This document shows positions 9,085 through 15,858 of a stretch of 34,963 nt of DNA, in pieces. Numbering within the stretch: the first letter of the stretch is position 1; every line of letters begins with the position of its first letter. A program made the translations under genes and the position numbers. Below the pieces are notes generated by a model that was not told the DNA's origin, did no database searches, and saw only the letters and a list, made by a program, of their open reading frames with translations. The stretch comes from an uncultured Clostridia bacterium (GTDB lineage Bacteria > Bacillota > Clostridia > Christensenellales > Borkfalkiaceae): contig CAMXOH010000007.1 of assembly GCA_947245485.1 (NCBI GenBank), forward strand, positions 1-34,963, given 5' to 3'.

Positions 9085-9810
9085 TTAACCCGTTAAATCT
9101 TTTCTGAACAGTTCCATTATTCTGTTTTCTATTCTCGAAACCTGCACCTGCGACACGCCGAGCATATTGGCGACTTCGCTTTGCGTCATATCCCTGAAAT
9201 AGCGGAGCATAATCACCTTTCTGTCCCTTTCGGGAAGTTCGGCGATAGCCGTCTTTAATTGCAAGGACTCTATTATATCCTCCTGCTTGTCCTCTACGGG
9301 CAGTTTTTCCAAAAGTTCCTGCGTTTTTTCGTCTTTGTACTCGCCCTGATTGTATATGGATACGGGCATATGAGTGGAACCCATAGTGAACACCACTTCG
9401 CTTTCGGGCATACCGAACTCCTCGGCGATTGCCTTTACGGTAGGTTGCGCGCCGTGTTCCGAGGAATACTTTTCGATAAACAGATTGATTCGCTTTGCCT
9501 GTCCTTTGATTGCACGGGAAACTTTTATGCTTCCGTCGTCGCGCATAAACCTTTTAATCTCGCCCGCAATCATAGGAACGGCGTACGTTGAAAAGCGTAC
9601 GCCGAAACTTTCGTCAAAGCCGTTTATTGCCTTTAACAGCCCCATACTTGCAAGCTGGTACAAATCGTCGTACTCCACCCCTTTGCCGAGGTATCTTCTT
9701 ATAATACTTTTTATCAGGTTGTTATTGCCGACGAGAAGTTCTTCCTTCGCGCCCGCGTCGCCCTGCTTCGCCTTTCGTATCAAACAGTTCGTCTGTTCGA
9801 CGTCAAGCAT
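9085..9810 (-). CDS. sigF: Sporulation sigma factor SigF (SpoIIAC)
   Basis: GKGVEYDDLYQLASMGLLKAINGFDESFGVRFSTYAVPMIAGEIKRFMRDDG; region 4 LPERDRKVIMLRYFRDMTQSEVANMLGVSQVQVSRIE; follows spoIIAB with overlap; likely start MLDVEQTN inside the 9085..9828 ORF. Confidence 0.96.
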   Translation of the reverse strand: MLDVEQTNCLIRKAKQGDAGAKEELLVGNNNLIKSIIRRYLGKGVEYDDLYQLASMGLLKAINGFDESFGVRFSTYAVPMIAGEIKRFMRDDGSIKVSRAIKGQAKRINLFIEKYSSEHGAQPTVKAIAEEFGMPESEVVFTMGSTHMPVSIYNQGEYKDEKTQELLEKLPVEDKQEDIIESLQLKTAIAELPERDRKVIMLRYFRDMTQSEVANMLGVSQVQVSRIENRIMELFRKDLTG

Positions 9811-10240
9811 TCTCCACTTCCGGTTCAAAACTTTTAGACATATATACTACCGTGCCTTCGCCCTGAATGGAATTAACCGAAAATTCGTCCATAAAAGTCT
9901 GCATAATGGTAAATCCCATACCCGAACGCTCGTCGGAAGGAAGCGTGGTATAAAAAGGCTGAACGGCTTTCTGAATGTCCGGTATGCCTTTACCCGTATC
10001 GCTTACCTTTATATGTAGTTCGTTCCCCTCTATTTCGCATTCCACCGTCACAATGCCCAAATTTCCCTTGTATGCGTGAACGGTACAGTTAGTTACCGCC
10101 TCCGACACCGCTGTTTTAACGTCGGAGAGCGCGGAAAGCGAGGGATTTAGTTCAAGGCAGAACGCGGCGACCGCGTCGCGCGCGAACGCCTGATTTACGG
10201 GTAGTGAATAAAATTGAAGTTTAAGATAATTTCTTGTCAT
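9803..10240 (-). CDS. spoIIAB: Anti-sigma F factor SpoIIAB
   Basis: GHKL kinase: VKTAVSEAVTNCTVHAYKG, VSDTGKGIPDIQKAVQPFYTTLPSDERSGMGFTIMQTFMDEF; gene order. Confidence 0.97.
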   Translation of the reverse strand: MTRNYLKLQFYSLPVNQAFARDAVAAFCLELNPSLSALSDVKTAVSEAVTNCTVHAYKGNLGIVTVECEIEGNELHIKVSDTGKGIPDIQKAVQPFYTTLPSDERSGMGFTIMQTFMDEFSVNSIQGEGTVVYMSKSFEPEVENA

Positions 10241-10260
10241 CGTTAAGCACCTTTTAAGCC

Positions 10261-10572
10261 TTATTCAGCCTTGGGAATGAGCGAGTATATCCCGCTTAAA
10301 TTGAGAATTTTGTCCGCCGCAAAGTTTGGATTTTCAATGTAAAGCGGAACAGACAGCCGCGAAGCCTTTTTGTACCTGCCTATTAAAAAGCCTATTCCTG
10401 TCGAATCCATAAACGCGACTTCCGAAAGATTAATCACTATTCTGTTTACGTTTACGTTTTCTTCAATCAGTTTGTCGCACTTGGCGCGCGCGTCCTGCGC
10501 GGAGCACTCGTCCATTTCGCCCGCAAGATTTATGTACAGCATTTTATCGCGCCTATATCCCGTAACAGTCAT
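10261..10572 (-). CDS. spoIIAA: Anti-sigma F factor antagonist SpoIIAA
   Basis: STAS domain with VAFMDSTGIGFLIGRYK phosphoserine motif; start MTVTGYRRDKML (SD AAAGGAGCG) inside the 10261..10686 ORF. Confidence 0.95.
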   Translation of the reverse strand: MTVTGYRRDKMLYINLAGEMDECSAQDARAKCDKLIEENVNVNRIVINLSEVAFMDSTGIGFLIGRYKKASRLSVPLYIENPNFAADKILNLSGIYSLIPKAE

Positions 10573-10708
10573 AAAAATACGCTCCTTTGTTACTCCTCGG
10601 AAATTAATACTACTATAACGGCGTTTAAAAAATCTGTATGTTCGCGGCGAATTTTGTATAATAAAGTAGAAAAGCCAATCGCGCAAAAAGTCTTTTTACG
10701 GGCGCTTG

Positions 10709-10747
10709 AAAAAACAACGGACGGCGAGTCGGCCGTCCGTTGTTTTT
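10709..10747 (-). terminator. Rho-independent terminator of the ABC/histidine-kinase operon
   Basis: AAAAAACAACGGACGG...CCGTCCGTTGTTTTT hairpin just past the histidine kinase stop. Confidence 0.85.
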
Positions 10748-10774
10748 ATTGGAAATTCAATATATCATAAATGT

Positions 10775-11665
10775 TTAACTGCTCAAAGGCAGGCGCACGC
10801 ATATGGTTAGTCGTGAATCCTGAAAGTCGGCGGAAACCGTACCGCCCGTCTGTTCGAGCAAAACTTTTACAATCGACAGTCCGAGTCCGGTTGAGCCGCT
10901 TGCGCTTTCAACCGTATAGAAACGTTCGAACAGCTTGTTGAACTGTATCTCCGTCAGCTTAGAAGCCGAGTTGGAGAACGAAATTTCACCTTCGGGCGAG
11001 AGCGTAACTTTCAAATCTCCGTCGCTGTATTTAATCGCATTGTTAATCAGATTCGAAAACACGCGCGTGAGCGCGGTACGGTTGCTTGTGCAATAGACGG
11101 TATTTTCGGGCATTTTTATATCCGCGGCGATACCCGCTTGTTGCAGAGCGGAAAAACTCCCCACAAGACATTCTTCCAAAACCGCGTTCACCGAAACTTT
11201 TTCTTTCGGAAAACCATAGTCGGGGGAAGAATTAACGAAATATCCGAAAAGTTCTTCTGTAAGCTGTCTGAGAGTTTCGGTGCGGTTTTTCAAAATTGCG
11301 ATATAGCGTTTCGCTTCCGCGCCCGTAACTTCGTTTTCAAGAAGAGCCAAATATCCGCCGATAGCCGTAAGCGGCGTGCGCAAGTCGTGCGAAATGTTTG
11401 TGACGGCGTTTTTTAGCTGTAAATCGCCTTGCTCGTATTTGAGCCGCTGTCTGCGCAAAATTCTCAACTGCACATTTAAGTCCGCCGCAAAGCGGCGGAC
11501 GTATTTATCACTGCCCGAAACGGTAATCACCGTATTGGTATCGCTTTTAAGTTTTTCGGCAAATTCATTGCCTATCGTCCGTATATCCTTTTGAATTATA
11601 AGTAACTTTACAATAAGAAATACGTTAACCGCAGATAATATAAGGCAAATTACCGAAAAAATCAT
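10775..11665 (-). CDS. Sensor histidine kinase with minimal single-TM input region
   Basis: NISHDLRTPLTAIGGYLALL (H-box), FSNLINNAIKYSDG (N-box), GSTGLGLSIVKVLLEQTGG (G-box). Confidence 0.95.
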   Translation of the reverse strand: MIFSVICLILSAVNVFLIVKLLIIQKDIRTIGNEFAEKLKSDTNTVITVSGSDKYVRRFAADLNVQLRILRRQRLKYEQGDLQLKNAVTNISHDLRTPLTAIGGYLALLENEVTGAEAKRYIAILKNRTETLRQLTEELFGYFVNSSPDYGFPKEKVSVNAVLEECLVGSFSALQQAGIAADIKMPENTVYCTSNRTALTRVFSNLINNAIKYSDGDLKVTLSPEGEISFSNSASKLTEIQFNKLFERFYTVESASGSTGLGLSIVKVLLEQTGGTVSADFQDSRLTICVRLPLSS

Positions 11666-11683
11666 TATTACTTTTACTCCGTT

Positions 11684-12475
11684 TTACTTTATGTTCTTTT
11701 TTTCAAAAACCATCATTCCGACAGCCGTGCATAATGCGCAAATTCCGAACGAATAAATCGGTAACACATACAGCGGACTTACCGCTCCGAAAATAAACTG
11801 TATTGCCTGACCGCCGGGTAAAATATTTAAGATAATTTTTAAAACGGTTCTTGCCGCCCCCGTTATATAATCGGGGTTTGGAATTTCTACGTACCCGCCG
11901 TCGGTATTGTAAGACGGAATAAACTCGGGTTGCATCAAAAAACAAAATAATAAAATACCCGATATGAGAAGAATGAACGCAAATAAAAGATTTATGACAG
12001 TGGTTACCGCCTTATTCTCGAACATCATACTGAACATTGTATATATTGTACAGAACGAGAACAGCGTTAAAATTCCGACAATCAGCGTTTTAAACGTTTC
12101 TGCCGTAGGCAAACCAAGACAGGGGAAACCGATTATTACAAACGGAGCAACGTAGAACGCCATAAAAACCAAAGCGCATATTACAGAAGTTAAGCTGTTT
12201 GCGACAAAAATCTTCCACCGCGAATGCCCTACGATTAGTTTGTTGCGTATTGTTCCGTCGCTGTAATCCGCGCCGAAAAACAGACTTATAAAAATCGCGC
12301 AGGCAATTTCCGCGGGAATAACAAAAACAACCATCGCAACGTCTATACTGTCGATTCTTCCGATAAAAACGCTCGGAAGCAATAAAACGGAAAAAACAAA
12401 AATAATTCCGCATAAAATCCAAAAGAGTTTACTGCGTTTAATGCGCGCGAAGTTGGCGGTGAGAAGTCTATTCAT
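11684..12475 (-). CDS. ABC transporter permease (ABC-2 type)
   Basis: Multiple hydrophobic TM segments; NFARIKRSKLFWILCG and FGADYSDGTIRNKLIVGHSRWKIFVANSL typical of ABC-2 permeases; start MNRLLTANF overlaps the upstream ATPase stop. Confidence 0.88.
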   Translation of the reverse strand: MNRLLTANFARIKRSKLFWILCGIIFVFSVLLLPSVFIGRIDSIDVAMVVFVIPAEIACAIFISLFFGADYSDGTIRNKLIVGHSRWKIFVANSLTSVICALVFMAFYVAPFVIIGFPCLGLPTAETFKTLIVGILTLFSFCTIYTMFSMMFENKAVTTVINLLFAFILLISGILLFCFLMQPEFIPSYNTDGGYVEIPNPDYITGAARTVLKIILNILPGGQAIQFIFGAVSPLYVLPIYSFGICALCTAVGMMVFEKKNIK

Positions 12476-13382
12476 TAGTTTTACCTCCAACAAGTTCTAT
12501 GTAAAACGCTTCGAGACTTTCGTCGCATTCGTGTAACGAACGCACGTTGCAGTTATTTTTATGCAGTGCTAACGTTAATTCGGTTATATCCGTTTCACCG
12601 AATATTTTAGCCTTTGTATCGGATTGTACAGAGTATTCGGCGTTCATAGCGTCGAGTACTTTTATCAAAGGTTTGACGTCTGATACGGTAATTTCCAAAC
12701 ATTTACGGCAGGCGTTTGCCACCTCTTCCGCGCTCAGTTCTTTTACTATTTTACCGCCGTCTATAAATCCGAAATGCGTCGCTATTTTAGACAGCTCGTC
12801 CAAAATATGGCTTGAAACAAGTACGGTTATTCCTTTCTCCCTGTTCAGCTTTAATATAAGTTCCCTTATTTCCACTATGCCCTGCGGGTCAAGTCCGTTT
12901 ATGGGTTCGTCCAAAATAAGAAAATCGGGTTCTCCCGCAAGCGCAACCGCAATTCCAAGCCGTTGACGCATACCGAGCGAAAAATTTTTGGCTTTCTTTT
13001 TTTCGGTATTTTCAAGTCCCACAAGCCGCAAAATTTCGCCTATGCCGTCAAACGACGGCATACCCAAAATGCGGTACTGCTGTTTTAAATTATCTTCCGC
13101 GCTCATATCGAGATAGACGGACGGCGTTTCCACTACCGCGCCCATTCTGCGCCGAGCTTCGCTCGCCTCCTGAAATCTGTATCCGACGCCGTAAATTTCG
13201 ATTTCGCCCATATCGGGGTGCTGTAAACCGCATATTAAGCGTATGAGCGTTGTTTTGCCCGAACCGTTTTTTCCGACAAGTCCGTAAATACTGCCTTTCG
13301 GTACGTTCATCGAAAGTCCGTTAAGAACGGTATATTTGCCGTACTGTTTTTTTACGGCATTTGTTCTTAAAACATATTCCAT
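12468..13382 (-). CDS. ABC transporter ATP-binding protein (bacitracin/lantibiotic-export type)
   Basis: GLVGKNGSGKTTLIRLICGL (Walker A), NFSLGMRQRLGIAVALAGEPDFLILDEPINGLDP (signature/Walker B), VLVSSHILDELSKIATHFGFI. Confidence 0.96.
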   Translation of the reverse strand: MEYVLRTNAVKKQYGKYTVLNGLSMNVPKGSIYGLVGKNGSGKTTLIRLICGLQHPDMGEIEIYGVGYRFQEASEARRRMGAVVETPSVYLDMSAEDNLKQQYRILGMPSFDGIGEILRLVGLENTEKKKAKNFSLGMRQRLGIAVALAGEPDFLILDEPINGLDPQGIVEIRELILKLNREKGITVLVSSHILDELSKIATHFGFIDGGKIVKELSAEEVANACRKCLEITVSDVKPLIKVLDAMNAEYSVQSDTKAKIFGETDITELTLALHKNNCNVRSLHECDESLEAFYIELVGGKTNE

Positions 13383-13425
13383 AAATTACCTCCCATATGT
13401 TATACTCCGATTTTATCATTGGAAA

Positions 13426-13467
13426 GTAAAGAAACCGGTAAAGAAATAAGTAAAGAAATGGTAAAGA
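13426..13467. promoter_or_regulatory. Four direct repeats GTAAAG(AAA), 11-12 bp phased; candidate response-regulator binding array
   Basis: Repeat starts at 13426, 13438, 13450 and 13461 (minus strand TTTCTTTAC), between the response regulator stop and the ABC ATPase start. Confidence 0.7.
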
Positions 13468-13468
13468 T

Positions 13469-14131
13469 TTATTCTTCTTTCAACTTAAATCCGATACCCC
13501 AAATCGAATCTATGTACTCTTTACCCGAAGCGGCTTTGAGTTTTTTCCTAAGATTGCCCATATGCACTTTAAGGGAACTTTCCGTACAGTCGGGCGTGTC
13601 CTCATAAATCAGTTCGAGCAATTTGGATTTTGTAATTACTTGCGGATTTTCTTTCATCAATATTTTCAAAATGGCGTATTCCGTTTTGGTAAGACGGACT
13701 TCGCTGTCGCCGATAATTACTTTATGCAGCTTAGTATCGAGCGTAATATCCGAAAACGCAAACACGGGCGAGCGCGCGGTTTTTGCACTGCGCAACTGCA
13801 CTGATATACGCGCAAGCAGTTCCTTCGTATCGAACGGTTTTGTTACGTAGTCCGCCGCTCCGCCGAGCAAAACTTTGACTTTATCGTTTATATCTATTTT
13901 TGCGCTCATAACAATAACGGGAATATCTTTGATTTTTGCCAAAACTTCTTCCCCGCTTAAACCGGGCAACATCAAATCCAAAAGTATGAGTTCCACCCTT
14001 TTACCGGAAAGAAACAGCATCGCTTCCGTACCCGAATACGCGCGGTAAACTTTGTAGTTCTCTTTGTTAAGAATTTCTTCCAGCATATCGCCGATATACA
14101 CGTCGTCGTCTATAATTAAAATCTCTTTCAA
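13469..14131 (-). CDS. OmpR/PhoB-family response regulator
   Basis: ILIIDDDVYIGDMLEEIL, LILLDLMLPGLSGEEVL, VIVMSAKIDINDKVKVLLGGAADYVTKPFDTKELLARI; winged-helix C-term LTKTEYAILKILMKENPQVITKSKLLELIY...VHMGNLRKKLK. TTG start at 14131 preferred over the ATG at 14167. Confidence 0.95.
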   Translation of the reverse strand: MKEILIIDDDVYIGDMLEEILNKENYKVYRAYSGTEAMLFLSGKRVELILLDLMLPGLSGEEVLAKIKDIPVIVMSAKIDINDKVKVLLGGAADYVTKPFDTKELLARISVQLRSAKTARSPVFAFSDITLDTKLHKVIIGDSEVRLTKTEYAILKILMKENPQVITKSKLLELIYEDTPDCTESSLKVHMGNLRKKLKAASGKEYIDSIWGIGFKLKEE

Positions 14132-14234
14132 AGCGAAAATTACCTCCTCTTTGCCATTATAACACATTAAGAGTTGTTCGAAACAATATTTAGAAGCAGA
14201 TATTAAACATAAATTTTTGAAATTGCAAAAAATA

Positions 14235-14256
14235 AGGCGCGGTATTGCCCGCGCCT
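14235..14256 (-). terminator. Rho-independent terminator downstream of the giant-protein operon
   Basis: Minus strand AGGCGCGG-GCAATA-CCGCGCCT followed by TATTTTTTG. Confidence 0.8.
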
Positions 14257-14271
14257 CGATTTATGCAGTTA

Positions 14272-15858
14272 TCAATTTAATTTTCTGCGTATTACTCTGC
14301 CGCCCGTAAGGACTATCATTTTGACTGCTTCAAGCGAGAAATCGTCCGCTTCCACAATCAAAGGTTTATTTAACGTGCCCTTTGCAAGAACTTTGAGAAC
14401 GTTTATTTCCTTGGCAATCAGATTCCTTTCTTTAAGCATTTCGATTGTTATATATGCGCCTGCCTCAAAATTTTTGGAGAGCGCGTCTATATTGACTATG
14501 CCCCTCTTTTTGTTTACTGCTCTGTAAACTTTGACTACTTTTTCTTCGACGAGTTCTTCCGCCTCTTCGTCGCTCATAACGTTTTCGACTTCGCTGACGG
14601 CAACCTCTTCGAGAATTTCAAACTCTCTCGGAACAAGCGTCTCTTCGGGTTGTTCTTCCGCAACTTCTTCTGATTGCTCGATGACTTCCTCGGGTTGTTC
14701 TTCCGCAACTTCCGCAGGCTGTTCTTCTACAACTTCCTCGGGTTGCTCGGTTACTTCCTCAGGCTGTTCTTCCGCAACTTCCGCAGGCTGTTCTTCCACA
14801 ACTTCCGCAGGCTGTTCTTCCGCAACTTCGAGTTGCTGTTTTTCGTCAAGTTCCGCCGCAGGCGCAGGAATTTCCGAAAGCACGATTTCTTCGAGAACGT
14901 GCGCATTGCCGCCGACTATTCTGATTAAATCTCTTTCGATAAGCGCGGGAGTCTGCTCGTAAGGAAGCAAGTAATCCTGTCCGATATAACCTTCCGTAAG
15001 CGCAAGTCCGAGTTCGTCCATAAGAGAGTCTATAATTTCCTTTGCGAATTTGACCCTGCGGGGACTGCTTATGCGGTACATTGTGGGAAGTTTGGCTTTG
15101 GGACTGCGTACTCTCAAATCGATTACTTTATATTTTGTGTCCGCAAATTTTTCGGGTTCAACGGAGAGACACATACAAAGCGTTTTACCGCGAACGACGA
15201 AACTTGCAAATGTGTTTCTGCCGAATCTGAAACTTTCCCTTTTCCAACTTATTCTGTTTTTTACTCCCGCATAGGAAAGCAAATAATTTTTTAATTCCGA
15301 ATATCTGTTTTTGAGTTCTTCCGACGCCTGTATTATGCGCGCAGTATAACTGCGGTTATACCGAACCACTACGCCGTTTATGATTACTTCTTCGGCAACC
15401 TCTTCTTCGTTCTCCTCGGCGGCTACCATTTCCGCAAACACCGATTCGTCCGCGTCGTCCGTCTCTTCGAGCTCTACAATGCTTTCGCTCGGCGCTTCGT
15501 TTTCCGTAACTTCTTCTGCGGGAGGGACTATGTCGCTGACTTTAACAAGCTGTTCTTCCTCTTCCGCCGCGGCGGCTGCCGCGGCGTTTCTATCGGGAAG
15601 TTCGTTCGTAAAGAACGGTTTATACTCTTCGTTGCCCTCTCCGTCTGCGCCGTTGGTGCGCATATCGTCGAGTTGTTTCATTAAAAGTTCGCGCTGTTGC
15701 TGTAAAAGCCTGTCGTAAAGTTTTCTTTCGCCGCGCTTATTGAATATGTACGCGAGAACGATATTAAGAACTATTAGCAGGACTACCGCCGCCGCTACCG
15801 TTATGACGGTAAGGGTTTGCGAAGGCGTAAAGAAAGAGGCAAGTAAAATATTATTCAT
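14272..15858 (-). CDS. Single-pass membrane protein with acidic EEQP-repeat linker and C-terminal ribosomal-protein-uL15-like domain
   Basis: Start MNNILLASFFTPSQTLTVITVAAAVVLLIVLNIVLAYIFNKRGERK (TM then positive charges); EEQPAEV tandem repeats; C-term GIVNIDALSKNFEAGAYITIEMLKERNLIAKEINVLKVLAKGTLNKPLIVEADDFSLEAVKMIVLTGGRVI resembles uL15; SD GGAGGGGG. Confidence 0.85.
   Translation of the reverse strand: MNNILLASFFTPSQTLTVITVAAAVVLLIVLNIVLAYIFNKRGERKLYDRLLQQQRELLMKQLDDMRTNGADGEGNEEYKPFFTNELPDRNAAAAAAAEEEEQLVKVSDIVPPAEEVTENEAPSESIVELEETDDADESVFAEMVAAEENEEEVAEEVIINGVVVRYNRSYTARIIQASEELKNRYSELKNYLLSYAGVKNRISWKRESFRFGRNTFASFVVRGKTLCMCLSVEPEKFADTKYKVIDLRVRSPKAKLPTMYRISSPRRVKFAKEIIDSLMDELGLALTEGYIGQDYLLPYEQTPALIERDLIRIVGGNAHVLEEIVLSEIPAPAAELDEKQQLEVAEEQPAEVVEEQPAEVAEEQPEEVTEQPEEVVEEQPAEVAEEQPEEVIEQSEEVAEEQPEETLVPREFEILEEVAVSEVENVMSDEEAEELVEEKVVKVYRAVNKKRGIVNIDALSKNFEAGAYITIEMLKERNLIAKEINVLKVLAKGTLNKPLIVEADDFSLEAVKMIVLTGGRVIRRKLN
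14641..14829 (-). repeat. Tandem repeats encoding EEQPAEVA/EEQPEEV units (7-8 aa, 21-24 nt)
   Basis: EEQPAEVVEEQPAEVAEEQPEEVTEQPEEVVEEQPAEVAEEQPEEVIEQSEEVAEEQPEET. Confidence 0.9.

Noticed and set aside
14641-14829. CRISPR-like regularly spaced repeats
   Set aside because: In-frame coding tandem repeat without unique spacers; no cas genes in the window.
14531-14962. Plus-strand ORF encoding CSSATSAGCSSTTSAGC repeats
   Set aside because: Antisense reading of the EEQP tandem repeat in the real minus-strand gene.
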